Assembly (NCBI GenBank): GCA_008727115.1
Contig: CP044131.1
Coordinates: forward strand, 3,968,001 to 4,032,000
Length of the DNA stretch: 64,000 nt
Source of the DNA: Comamonas testosteroni
GTDB taxonomy: Bacteria; Pseudomonadota; Gammaproteobacteria; Burkholderiales; Burkholderiaceae_C
Direction of reading: 5' to 3'
The stretch's first letter is position 1. Every line of letters starts with the position of its first letter. Positions 54,002 through 62,842 of this stretch are shown here, piece by piece. The notes under the pieces were generated by a model. That model was not told where the DNA came from. It was given only the letters and a program-made list of their open reading frames with translations, and ran no database searches. The translations under genes were made by a program, and so were the position numbers.

Positions 54002-55936
54002 ATGCTGCGCCTGCTGTTTGTACTGTGGACTGTGATGAGCTGCGGCCTGGGCTGGGCGCAGGGCACTGCGCCCCCGGAGCCTTCTTGCCAGCCTCGCATC
54101 GTCACTCTCCAGTCCGCCAAAGCGCAATCAAAAGGTCCACCACCCGAGGCCTCTTCGCTGGATTGGACGGATGTTCAGCCAATGGACGACTGGAGCCATC
54201 GCTGGCCCGGCTATGACGGGGCCGCCTGGTATCGCATCGACTGGGAAAGTCCTTGCGGGCGCAGCCAGCCACAGGCTCTGGCCGTACTCCACATGGTGAT
54301 GGCCGGTGAGGTTTTTGTGAATTCCGAGCTGATCTGGCGCGACCAGTCACTGGTAGAGCCACTGAGCCGAAGCTGGAACATGCCGCGCTACTGGTTGCTG
54401 CCCCAAGCACTGCTCAAGGAGCAAGGCAACAGTATCTGGATACGCATTCACGGCCTGAGTTCGCAAACTCCAGGACTAGGCATTCTGCGCCTCGGCCAGC
54501 CGGAAGAACTCCAGCAGTGGACGCAGCAGGCCACCTGGAATTCGCGCACCATCTACCTCATCTGCCTCACCGTCAGTACCGTGCTGTGCCTGCTGTTTGC
54601 CTTTGCATGGATACACAACCACCACCAGAAGGTCTATGGCTGGTATGCACTCAATCTGGCTTGCTGGTCACTGTTTATCAGCTTCATCCTGATGACGGAT
54701 CCCTTGCCCTTCCGTAGCACCCTGGATGTTGCAAGAGGCTCTCTTCTCTCCTTCATTGCCTTTACCTACACGTTCTGTATTTTTACGCTGCGTTTTGCAG
54801 AGCTGCGCTTTCCACGACTGGAGCGCAGCCTGATTCTGATATTCAGTGCCTCTGCCATTTTTACCGTGGCTGTGCCGGACGCCCGAATAGGCCTGCTTCA
54901 AGGCATCTGGGTGTCGATGCTGGGCATATGCTTTCTGGTGTGCCTGCTATTCCCACTGAGGGCATGCCAGACGCACAAGCCCTCCCACATCATCTTCAGC
55001 GCCTGCTTTGTGCTGTATCTGATCATCGGCATACACGACATGGCGCTTATGCACCATGCGTTTGATCAGCAGGTGCCACTGACCCCTTATACGACCCTGC
55101 TTTCCATGCTGGCGATTGCCTGGATGCTGGGGCGTCAAATCGTTCATAACATGCGTCTCATCGAACGGTTCAATCACGAGCTCAGCCTTAGTGTCACCCA
55201 GGCGTGCGACAGCCTGAGCCAGACCTTGGAGCGTGAGCACCATCTCGCCTTGAGTCATTCACGCTTGCAGGAAAGGCTGCAAATTTCTCAAGACCTGCAC
55301 GACGGCCTGGGCGGCTCTCTGGTGCGCTCAATCGCTCTGGTTGAGCAAACCGCTACCCCTTTGCCCAACTCTCAAGTGCTCTCCATGCTCAAGCTCATGC
55401 GCGATGATCTACGCCAGATGATTGATGCCGGTACCAGCACCTCTGTTCAAGTGCCAGAGACACCTGCGCAATGGATGGCTCCTCTTCGACATCGCTTCTC
55501 ACGCCTGTTTGAGGAGTTATCCATTCGTGTGCGCTGGAGCATGCCGCCGCAGTGGTACACAGTACCCAGTCCCATCCAGTGCCTGACCCTGACCCGCGTG
55601 CTGGAAGAGGCGCTGACCAACATCATTAAGCACAGCCAGGCACAGAACGTGCTGGTGGAGATGAAGCTTGAACAGGCCGATGAGCTGATACTGCTTATCA
55701 GCGACGATGGCATAGGCTTTGATGTGCATACCGTCCAGACTCACAGCATGGGAGTCGGCATGCGCAGCATGCTGGCGCGCATGGAGCGCGTCAGCGGCAG
55801 CTTTCAGCTGCAATCTCAACCCAGTGGCACGACACTGACAGCCATCATGAGCCTGGGCCGCGTGCATACCAGCGCAGCCACGGCTTCATCTTCATCCAGC
55901 AGCCAGCCCGAAGGCTGCACCGACAGAATTTATTAG
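54002..55936 (+). CDS. 7TMR-type sensor histidine kinase (HisKA_3)
   Basis: A 644-residue kinase. Signal peptide (residues 1-20), a periplasmic 7TMR-DISM-like beta domain (about 30-165), seven helices (about 183-380), then DHp with phospho-acceptor His433 in SQDLHDGLGGSL, typical of NarX-class kinases, and an ATPase domain with ALTNIIKHSQAQ (N box) and ISDDGIGFD (G1). It phosphorylates the adjacent response regulator. The carbohydrate-binding-like extracytosolic domain suggests sensing of a periplasmic ligand, not identified. It ends 8 bases before the convergent mnmA. Confidence 0.93.
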   Translation: MLRLLFVLWTVMSCGLGWAQGTAPPEPSCQPRIVTLQSAKAQSKGPPPEASSLDWTDVQPMDDWSHRWPGYDGAAWYRIDWESPCGRSQPQALAVLHMVMAGEVFVNSELIWRDQSLVEPLSRSWNMPRYWLLPQALLKEQGNSIWIRIHGLSSQTPGLGILRLGQPEELQQWTQQATWNSRTIYLICLTVSTVLCLLFAFAWIHNHHQKVYGWYALNLACWSLFISFILMTDPLPFRSTLDVARGSLLSFIAFTYTFCIFTLRFAELRFPRLERSLILIFSASAIFTVAVPDARIGLLQGIWVSMLGICFLVCLLFPLRACQTHKPSHIIFSACFVLYLIIGIHDMALMHHAFDQQVPLTPYTTLLSMLAIAWMLGRQIVHNMRLIERFNHELSLSVTQACDSLSQTLEREHHLALSHSRLQERLQISQDLHDGLGGSLVRSIALVEQTATPLPNSQVLSMLKLMRDDLRQMIDAGTSTSVQVPETPAQWMAPLRHRFSRLFEELSIRVRWSMPPQWYTVPSPIQCLTLTRVLEEALTNIIKHSQAQNVLVEMKLEQADELILLISDDGIGFDVHTVQTHSMGVGMRSMLARMERVSGSFQLQSQPSGTTLTAIMSLGRVHTSAATASSSSSSQPEGCTDRIY

Positions 55937-55944
55937 ATCCTGAC

Positions 55945-57072
55945 TCAGCAGGCAGCAGGATCTACCTGCGCAATGATGCCGCCGCCCAGGCACACATCGC
56001 CGTCATACAGCACCGCCGACTGTCCGGGAGTGACCGCCCATTGAGCCTCCGGGAAATCCAGGCGAAAGCCAGCTTCTGTCGCCTGTGAGATCAAGGCAGA
56101 GGAATCGGGCTGACGATAACGGGTCTTGGAACCATAGGTCTTGCCTTCGGCTGGCGCATGCCCAGCAACCCAGCTGATCTGATCCGCCACCAGCGCATGG
56201 GACTGCAACCAGGGGTGGTCATGCCCCTGCACCACGCGCAGCACGTTCTTGTCCATGTCCTTGCGTGCCACAAACCATGGCTGGTGGTCGCCAGCACCAC
56301 GCGCTGCACCTTTTTCCTTTACTCCGCCAATGCCCAGCCCCGAGCGTTGGCCCAGCGTGTAAAAGCTCAGGCCCACATGCTTGCCCAGCTTGCGATTGCG
56401 GTCATCCAGAATCAGACCGGGCTCCTTGCTGATGTAGCGATTCAGAAAATCGCGGAAGGGCCGCTCACCGATAAAGCAGATACCGGTCGAGTCCTTTTTC
56501 TTGGCATTGGGCAGGCCGATTTCTTCGGCAATCCGACGCACTTCGGTCTTGCACAACTCACCCACGGGAAACATGGCCTTGGATAGCTGAGCCTGATTCA
56601 GACGATGCAGAAAATAACTCTGATCCTTGCTGTTATCGACCCCCTTGAGCAGCTCGAACAGTTGCGAATCAGGGTTCTGTCGCACGCGCGCGTAGTGACC
56701 TGTCGCAATTTTTTCCGCGCCCAGCCGCATGGCATGGTCCAGGAAAGCTTTGAACTTGATCTCCGCATTGCACAGCACGTCGGGATTGGGCGTGCGGCCT
56801 GCCTGGTATTCGCGCAGGAACTCGGCAAACACCCGGTCCTTGTAGTCGGCGGCGAAATTGACATGCTCGATCTCGATGCCGATCACATCGGCCACGGCTG
56901 CTGCATCGACGAAGTCGATATTCGACGAGCAGTACTCGCTATCGTCGTCATCTTCCCAGTTCTTCATGAAGATGCCGACGACCTCGTGGCCTTGTTGTTT
57001 GAGAAGATGGGCGGTGACGGCGGAATCCACACCGCCCGACAAACCCACCACGACACGGTGCTTGTTGCTCAT
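55945..57072 (-). CDS. mnmA: tRNA-specific 2-thiouridylase
   Basis: Makes s2U34 in the wobble position of tRNA Lys, Glu and Gln. The 375-residue product has the PP-loop [16 protein letters not shown] at the N-terminus, catalytic Cys in [10 protein letters not shown] and second Cys in [15 protein letters not shown] 57072 ([10 protein letters not shown]) is the family start; the frame runs 14 codons upstream. A Nudix gene of the NudJ type lies upstream on the same strand, as in E. coli. Confidence 0.96.
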   Translation of the reverse strand: MSNKHRVVVGLSGGVDSAVTAHLLKQQGHEVVGIFMKNWEDDDDSEYCSSNIDFVDAAAVADVIGIEIEHVNFAADYKDRVFAEFLREYQAGRTPNPDVLCNAEIKFKAFLDHAMRLGAEKIATGHYARVRQNPDSQLFELLKGVDNSKDQSYFLHRLNQAQLSKAMFPVGELCKTEVRRIAEEIGLPNAKKKDSTGICFIGERPFRDFLNRYISKEPGLILDDRNRKLGKHVGLSFYTLGQRSGLGIGGVKEKGAARGAGDHQPWFVARKDMDKNVLRVVQGHDHPWLQSHALVADQISWVAGHAPAEGKTYGSKTRYRQPDSSALISQATEAGFRLDFPEAQWAVTPGQSAVLYDGDVCLGGGIIAQVDPAAC

Positions 57073-57327
57073 AGTGGGACGATTATCCCAGCGCCCGCCA
57101 ACTGCTGCGGGCATGAGGATTTCTCAAGGGGCTCAGACACACGGTAGTGCATCAGCTGCGCCGATTGGCAGCTGTGCTTGAAAAGCGTCACCACGAGACG
57201 CCTCCGTCATTCATAGAAAAGCACTTATTGCGAGTAGATTTTTATAGCTAGAAGCGCTTGATGTGCAATGGTTTGAGCAGTATTTCCTCAAAACTTGGCA
57301 GCATCTACAACGCATCCAGGAATCACG

Positions 57328-57885
57328 TCATTGCGGCAATGCCAATACTTCGTCTAGCGTGCTGCCTGCATCCATCGGCAAAGGCTTGGTAGGCGAAGGT
57401 GCGCTGTACACGCTGGCATCCGCGTGAATCAGCCCCATGTCATATCGCTGCCCGGCAAGATAGTCACGCACCGAATCCAGCACGATGGGACTGCGATGAA
57501 GATGGGCTGTCGCCTTCAGCTCGTCCAGCGAAAGCCAGACACTGCGCACGATGCCTTCGTCAAGACGACTCTGCGCATGGTAGAGGCCCAGGTCGCCGGT
57601 AAAGGCAAAGCGCAGATAGGTGATGTCCGAACCCGTGCGTGTACGCACAAAACGGTTCATATAGATGCCAACCAGAGCTGTGGGTGTGAAGCTGTAGGCA
57701 GTCTCTTCCATCACCTCACGTGCGCAAGCATCTGCCGGGCTTTCGGAAGGGTCGAGGTGACCTGCTGGCGTATTCAGACGCAGTCCATCCGCCGTATTCT
57801 CTTCCACCAGCAGAAAACGACCATCGCGTTCGATGATGGCCGAAACAGTCACATTGGGTTTCCAGCGATTGGGCATGGGCGGCAT
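57328..57885 (-). CDS. nudJ: Nudix hydrolase, NudJ-like phosphatase
   Basis: A 185-residue Nudix enzyme with the box GHLDPSESPADACAREVMEETAYSF (Gly, then Glu-rich REVMEE core). NudJ (YmfB) hydrolyses hydroxymethylpyrimidine pyrophosphate and nucleoside triphosphates; the placement next to mnmA supports this identity. A C-terminal tail of about 40 residues follows the fold. Starts at 57885 or 57876 are possible; AAGGAT precedes them. About 255 bases without a gene separate it from mnmA, including an AGCTAT-type repeat at 57214-57262. Confidence 0.85.
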   Translation of the reverse strand: MPPMPNRWKPNVTVSAIIERDGRFLLVEENTADGLRLNTPAGHLDPSESPADACAREVMEETAYSFTPTALVGIYMNRFVRTRTGSDITYLRFAFTGDLGLYHAQSRLDEGIVRSVWLSLDELKATAHLHRSPIVLDSVRDYLAGQRYDMGLIHADASVYSAPSPTKPLPMDAGSTLDEVLALPQ

Positions 57886-57911
57886 TATCCTTGCGCCGCC
57901 CCGATCTTGTG

Positions 57912-58424
57912 TCAGATAAATCCCACCATATAGAGGGCTCCTTCACCATAGCTTGCCAAGTGTTGTTGCTGCGCAGCATTTGTCACGGGTTCGACCCTGT
58001 AGCCTTGACGCTCCCAATAATGCTGGGAGCCCTGCACAGAAACCAGTGCCGTGCGCTGCACCCCGCGCGCTCTGGCCTGCTGCTTGGCCGCTTCCACCAT
58101 GCGCTTGGCCAAGCCCCGCCCCGCCGCCTCGGTTGATACCGCCATATCGTGCAGATAAAGCACACTGGCATCCGAATATTCGGCAAAGTCACCATTCAAA
58201 GGAGTAATGGCACCGGGACATGACCAATAGGCGGCCAGATAGGCCAGCACCTCACCGCCCTGCACCGCTGCCCAGGAACAGTGCCCTGTCCCTTGCAGAC
58301 GACGGGCGAACACTTCACGAGGCTCCACAAAGTCTGCGCCATAACACTGCGCCTGTATGCGCAGCACGGCATCAATATCTCCCGCGCCCAACACACGCAG
58401 TTCGACAGTCAATAACTCCGACAT
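57912..58424 (-). CDS. GNAT-family N-acetyltransferase
   Basis: A 170-residue acetyl-CoA-dependent transferase: LYLHDMAVSTEAAGRGLAKR is motif A (acetyl-CoA binding, R/Q-x-x-G-x-G/A), and QHYWERQGYRVEPV motif B. ATG 58424 was chosen over a TTG one codon upstream. Substrate unknown. It lies just upstream of the Nudix gene on the same strand. Confidence 0.9.
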   Translation of the reverse strand: MSELLTVELRVLGAGDIDAVLRIQAQCYGADFVEPREVFARRLQGTGHCSWAAVQGGEVLAYLAAYWSCPGAITPLNGDFAEYSDASVLYLHDMAVSTEAAGRGLAKRMVEAAKQQARARGVQRTALVSVQGSQHYWERQGYRVEPVTNAAQQQHLASYGEGALYMVGFI

Positions 58425-58548
58425 CAATTGCTCTCAAATCAACAGCATTCACCCATTTCTTCTCCATGAGGGAATGCCAACTTCATCTAAAAATCCTCAA
58501 TAGCTTACCAAGCCTTGTACGCCAGCGTGGCATGCGCGACTATCTCAA

Positions 58549-58567
58549 TAGTAATGATTCTCAATTG
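58549..58567. promoter_or_regulatory. Fur-box-like site upstream of the DUF2061 gene
   Basis: AGTAATGATTCTCAATTGG resembles the Fur consensus (GATAATGATAATCATTATC), matching best over AATGATTCTCA. It lies about 60 bases before ATG 58619. Whether Fur (gene at 20255) binds is untested. Confidence 0.4.
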
Positions 58568-58618
58568 GATTAATGAGAAAGAAGTCCATACCATCGAGCT
58601 ATCGATTGGGGAAAACAC

Positions 58619-58876
58619 ATGACACGCTTAATCCAGACACTGCGCCAGAACCAGCTCACACTGACCAAAACTGCCAGCTATTACGTGATTCATATCACTG
58701 TGGCGGCCTGCGTCGCCTATGCAGTGACTGGCAATCTGATTGCCTCGCTGACGCTCAGCTTGCTGGAGCCGACTGTTCAGGCCTTTGCCTTTTTCTTTCA
58801 TGAAAAAGCCTGGGAGCGTCGTCTGAAAAAGCAGCACTCACATACAGCTACTGAACCCGCAGTAGCTGCAGCCTAA
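58619..58876 (+). CDS. DUF2061 membrane protein
   Basis: An 85-residue protein with two membrane helices: KTASYYVIHITVAACVAYAV and ASLTLSLLEPTVQAFAFFFHEKAWERR, the typical DUF2061 pattern; this family of small membrane proteins has no proven function and in some genomes is tied to iron or sulfur genes. GGGGAAAA precedes the ATG. Possibly iron-regulated through the site at 58549. Confidence 0.82.
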   Translation: MTRLIQTLRQNQLTLTKTASYYVIHITVAACVAYAVTGNLIASLTLSLLEPTVQAFAFFFHEKAWERRLKKQHSHTATEPAVAAA

Positions 58877-58886
58877 AGGATTCATC

Positions 58887-58982
58887 ATGCAGACCGGCAC
58901 ATATGCTTTCAGCGAATGGCTGTTGCAATCACTGGCCTCGCAAGCCGATTACAGCGGGCACCTGCTGACACAGCAGAGGTAA
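58887..58982 (+). CDS. Candidate 31-residue peptide after DUF2061
   Basis: ATG 58887 is preceded by AAAGGA at good spacing and lies 11 bases after the DUF2061 stop. The product is MQTGTYAFSEWLLQSLASQ plus 12 residues ending LLTQQR. It could be a real small protein or the truncated N-terminus of a gene that once followed DUF2061. No known family. Confidence 0.3.
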   Translation: MQTGTYAFSEWLLQSLASQADYSGHLLTQQR

Positions 58983-59108
58983 CCCGACAGCCTCGTCTTC
59001 TCCCAAGCAAATGACCTATGCCGGATCCTGCTAGGCCCATCATGGGGTTGAGGCTATAGGTCAAAGCCGTACTTGCGCCAACAATGGCTGAGACTTCAAG
59101 GAGTTCTC

Positions 59109-60464
59109 ATGCAGCTTGCAGACCGCCAGACTCGTGCCGACCTCTCAAGCCACGATGCACAGTGGCTTAGCGCTCACTGGATGCCATTCACCGGTAACCG
59201 CAACTTCAAAGCCAACCCCCGGCTCATCACCTCAGCGCAAGCTGCCTATTACACCGATGCCGATAACCGCCGCATCTTCGACGGACTGTCCGGTCTGTGG
59301 TGCACAGGGCTCGGTCACGGTCGCCGTGAAATTGCCGAAGCCATTGGCAAGGCTGCGCTGCAGCTGGATTACGCCCCGGCCTTTCAGTTCGGCCACCCGG
59401 CCTCATTCCAACTGGCAAACCGCATCGTCGGGCTGATGCCCAAAGGGTTGGAACATGTGTTCTTCACCGGCTCAGGCTCGGAAGCAGCCGACACCTCGCT
59501 CAAGATGGCCCGTGCCTATTGGCGCGCCAAGGGGCAAGGCAGCAAGACCAGGCTGATAGGGCGCGAGAAGGGCTATCACGGCGTGAACTTTGGCGGCATC
59601 TCGGTGGGCGGCATGGGCGGCAACCGCAAGACCTTTGGCCAAGGCATTGAAGCCGATCACCTGCCTCATACCCAGCCGCCCATGGGCTCGTTTTGCAAGG
59701 GCATCCCCCAAACGGATGGCAAGGCATTAGCCGACCGCCTGCTGGATCTGATCGTCCTGCATGACGCCAGCAATATCGCGGCGGTGATTGTGGAGCCCAT
59801 GTCCGGCTCTGGCGGTGTGGTGATTCCGCCAGACGGCTATCTGCAGCGATTACGCGAAATTTGCACGCAAAACAATATCTTGTTGATCTTTGATGAGGTC
59901 ATCACCGGCTTTGGTCGTCTGGGCTCCATGACGGCGGCCGAGGCCTTTGGCGTGACGCCGGACATCATGAACATCGCCAAGCAAGTCACCAACGGCGCGC
60001 AGCCGCTGGGTGCCTGCGTGGTCACGCCCGAGATCTACCACTGCTTTATGGACGCAGGCGGGCCTGAGTACATGCTGGAGTTTGCCCATGGCTACACCTA
60101 CTCCGCCCATCCTGTGGCCTGTGCGGCGGGTCTGGCGACACTGGATTTGCTGGAAAAAGAAGATGGCCCCGGCCGCGTCAAGGCGCTGGCACCGTTTTTC
60201 GAGCAAGCCGTGCATAGCCTCAAGGGCGCCAAGCATGTGCTCGATATTCGCAATATCGGCCTGGCAGCGGGTCTGACAATTGCGCCAGCGCCCGGCGAGC
60301 CTGCCAAGCGCCCTTACGAGATCGCCATGAAATGCTGGGATGCCGGTTTTTATGTGCGCTACGGCGGCGACACGATTCAGCTGGCCCCGCCGTTTATCAG
60401 CGAGAAAGCCGAGATCGAGCGCCTGATCAACGCGCTGGGCGATGCGCTGCAAGCCACCGCCTGA
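59109..60464 (+). CDS. Omega-amino acid:pyruvate aminotransferase
   Basis: A 451-residue class III PLP aminotransferase that moves amino groups from beta-alanine or other omega-amino acids to pyruvate. Visible are the WMPFTGNRNFKANPR N-terminus typical of the enzyme, SGSEAADTSLKMARAYWRA (phosphate site), LLIFDEVITGFGRLG (PLP Asp), and the Schiff-base Lys in MNIAKQVTNGAQPLG. ATG 59109 follows a perfect AAGGAG. It may serve beta-alanine or polyamine breakdown; no partner dehydrogenase is adjacent. Confidence 0.92.
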   Translation: MQLADRQTRADLSSHDAQWLSAHWMPFTGNRNFKANPRLITSAQAAYYTDADNRRIFDGLSGLWCTGLGHGRREIAEAIGKAALQLDYAPAFQFGHPASFQLANRIVGLMPKGLEHVFFTGSGSEAADTSLKMARAYWRAKGQGSKTRLIGREKGYHGVNFGGISVGGMGGNRKTFGQGIEADHLPHTQPPMGSFCKGIPQTDGKALADRLLDLIVLHDASNIAAVIVEPMSGSGGVVIPPDGYLQRLREICTQNNILLIFDEVITGFGRLGSMTAAEAFGVTPDIMNIAKQVTNGAQPLGACVVTPEIYHCFMDAGGPEYMLEFAHGYTYSAHPVACAAGLATLDLLEKEDGPGRVKALAPFFEQAVHSLKGAKHVLDIRNIGLAAGLTIAPAPGEPAKRPYEIAMKCWDAGFYVRYGGDTIQLAPPFISEKAEIERLINALGDALQATA

Positions 60465-60480
60465 ACGCTATTACTATCAA

Positions 60481-60523
60481 ATAAATAGCTTGCAGTGCTT
60501 GATGGATAAGTGCTACAAGCTGT
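60481..60523 (-). repeat. AGCTATCAAA-type repeat, inverse and diverged
   Basis: GCTTGCAGTGCTTGATGGATA, then AAGTGCTACAAGCTG; the flanking ACTATCAAATA is at 60472. It lies between the aminotransferase and rsmA stop codons. Confidence 0.5.
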
Positions 60524-60535
60524 TTTTGTGTTCAG

Positions 60536-61297
60536 TCAGGAAAGCTGTGCGGCCAGTGTTTCGTATTCGGCCACAGGCACTTCTTCGGCGCGGCGCTGCA
60601 GGTCGAACTCGCCAGAGAAGCCCTTTTCCTCCAGCCACTTGCCCAGCGTATTGCGCAGCATCTTGCGGCGCTGGCTGAAAGCCACACGCACCAGCTCTTC
60701 CAGCAGCGCGGGGTTGAGTTCAGCGGGCTTCTCGCGGGGAATCATGCGCACCACGGCGCTATCAACCTTGGGTGGCGGGTTGAAGCTGCCTGGCGGCACG
60801 AACAGCACATCTTCCATGGCATAACGCCACTGCAGCATCACCGACAGACGGCCATAGGCTGAGTTGCCAGCATCGGCCACCATGCGGTCGATGACTTCCT
60901 TTTGCAGCATGAAGTGCTGGTCTTGCACCACATCGACCTGCTCCAGCAGATGGAAGAGGATGGGGCTGGAGATGTTGTAGGGCAGATTGCCCACCACGCG
61001 CAGCTTGGGCACGCTCAAGCGGGCGGCCAGAGCGCGGAAATCGACCTTGAGCACGTCGGACTCGACCACATCGAGGTCTTCACGCAATCGCAGGCGGGCT
61101 GCCAGATCGCGGTCCAGCTCGATCACGGTGAGCTTGCCCAGGCGCTCGACCAGCGGCTGGGACAGGGCCATCAGGCCGGGGCCGATCTCGACCATGGGCT
61201 CGCCAGCCTTGGGATCGATGGCTTCAACAATGTTGTCGATGATGGCGCCATCGGTCAGAAAATTCTGGCCAAAGCGCTTGCGGGGAATATGTTTCAT
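60536..61297 (-). CDS. rsmA: 16S rRNA dimethyladenosine transferase
   Basis: Methylates A1518 and A1519 of 16S rRNA (KsgA). The 253-residue product has [11 protein letters not shown] at the N-terminus, SAM motif [14 protein letters not shown], and the rRNA adenine methylase motif [15 protein letters not shown] (NLPY catalytic). It lies in the usual lptD-surA-(pdxA)-rsmA group, but pdxA is not between surA and rsmA here. Confidence 0.96.
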   Translation of the reverse strand: MKHIPRKRFGQNFLTDGAIIDNIVEAIDPKAGEPMVEIGPGLMALSQPLVERLGKLTVIELDRDLAARLRLREDLDVVESDVLKVDFRALAARLSVPKLRVVGNLPYNISSPILFHLLEQVDVVQDQHFMLQKEVIDRMVADAGNSAYGRLSVMLQWRYAMEDVLFVPPGSFNPPPKVDSAVVRMIPREKPAELNPALLEELVRVAFSQRRKMLRNTLGKWLEEKGFSGEFDLQRRAEEVPVAEYETLAAQLS

Positions 61298-61403
61298 GAA
61301 TGCGAAAGCGGTGCCTGGGCACCGCTTGAAATGAAGTGGGTGTCTTGGAGTGCCCGATGCGCAATGATGACAGCAGCGAACACTTCAAGCAGATTGCATG
61401 GGC

Positions 61404-62828
61404 TTATTGCGGTGGCTCGCGATACTCGACAAAGGCCTTGCCGCGCAGTTCTTTGAGCCAGGTCTCGTAGTCCTGCTCGGCCTTGCGCTCGCGCACTACG
61501 TTGCGCACCATTTCGCGCTGCTCGCGCTCGGTCAGTTTTTCCTGGCGACGCTCGATCAGCTGAATCAGGTGTACACCAAAGCGCGACACCACAGGATTGC
61601 TGATCTCGCCGGGCTGCAGTGCATCGAGCACGCGTTCGAACTCGGGCACAAACTGACCGGGCGAAGACCAGCCCAGGTCGCCACCGCTGCGGGCACTGCC
61701 GTCCTTGGAGAATTCCTGTGCCAGTTGCTGGAAGGTAGCCTGACCCGTCTCAACTCGGCGCTTGTAATCCTCCAGACGCTTGGCCGCCTGGGCTTCTGTC
61801 ATGTCATTGCCCACCGTCAGCAGAATGTGGCGCGCATGATTCTGTGTGATGTACACAGGCGCTCCAGCCTGAGACTTGCCCAGCACCTTGAGCACGTGAA
61901 AGCCCGCGCCAGAGCGGAATGGCCCCACGATGGAGCCTGCCGCCGCATTGCCTACCTGTTGTGCAAACAGCTCTGGATAATCGCTCATGGGGCGCATGCC
62001 CATGGAGCCGCCACCTTGTCCATTGGGCACATCCGAGAAGTCACGAACGGCTGCAATGAAGTCGGAGTTGCTGCGCGCAGCTTCTGCGGCCTGCTTGGCC
62101 TTGGCTTCGCGCTCCGCCACCACCGTTGCGCTGGCGTCCTCTGGCACGGTAATCAAAATGTGTCCCAGTTCCACCATCGCTGTAGCTGCCGCTTCTCCAG
62201 GACGCTTTTGCTCCTTGAGATAGCGGTCGATATCAGCCTCAGTCACTTTGACACGTCCGTCCACATCACGCTCACGCACTCGCTGCATCAGCATCTGGTT
62301 ACGGATTTCTGAGCGGAACTGCGTCTCGGAGATTCCGTCGGCCTTCAGGCGTGAGAGCAGACCTGCCTTGTCAACATTGTTCTGGCGCGCCACATTGGCT
62401 ACTGCTTGATCAATGGTCAGGTTGTCCACATTGATGCCCGTGTCCTTCGCTTCCTGCAACTGCACGCGCTCAACAATCAGGCGCTCCAGCACCTGACGAG
62501 CCAGCTCACTCTGTGGAGGCAACTGCCCACCCTGCTCGGTCACATTCTGGGCTACACGCTCCATGCGCGCGCGTACTTCATTGTTGGTAATCGGCTCGGA
62601 GTTGACCACGGCCACGATGTGATCGGCCGAGCGAATACCTGAAGCAGCTGCAGGTGCCTGACGCCCCGAGGGCTGGGCCGTAGCCTCCAAGGCACGCGAC
62701 AAAGACTGCTCATTGCCAGCCTTGCCCTTGCCCGGGCTCTTCAAGCCCTGAGCCTGCACACCGCTCGTCATTACAGCCAGCGCCATGGCAACTGCACATG
62801 CATTGGATGTCTTGGAGAAAAAACGCAT
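61404..62828 (-). CDS. surA: Periplasmic chaperone/prolyl isomerase SurA
   Basis: Chaperone for outer-membrane proteins. The 474-residue protein has a signal peptide (residues 1-26, ending VQAQ), the SurA_N domain (about 65-185, AVVNSEPITNNEVRARMERV), and two parvulin-type rotamase domains (about 215-320 and 325-425, the second with DLGWSSPGQFVPEF). It starts 14 bases after the lptD stop on the same strand, so the two are co-transcribed and act together in outer-membrane assembly. Confidence 0.95.
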   Translation of the reverse strand: MRFFSKTSNACAVAMALAVMTSGVQAQGLKSPGKGKAGNEQSLSRALEATAQPSGRQAPAAASGIRSADHIVAVVNSEPITNNEVRARMERVAQNVTEQGGQLPPQSELARQVLERLIVERVQLQEAKDTGINVDNLTIDQAVANVARQNNVDKAGLLSRLKADGISETQFRSEIRNQMLMQRVRERDVDGRVKVTEADIDRYLKEQKRPGEAAATAMVELGHILITVPEDASATVVAEREAKAKQAAEAARSNSDFIAAVRDFSDVPNGQGGGSMGMRPMSDYPELFAQQVGNAAAGSIVGPFRSGAGFHVLKVLGKSQAGAPVYITQNHARHILLTVGNDMTEAQAAKRLEDYKRRVETGQATFQQLAQEFSKDGSARSGGDLGWSSPGQFVPEFERVLDALQPGEISNPVVSRFGVHLIQLIERRQEKLTEREQREMVRNVVRERKAEQDYETWLKELRGKAFVEYREPPQ

Positions 62829-62842
62829 GAAAAAAGCCTTGA

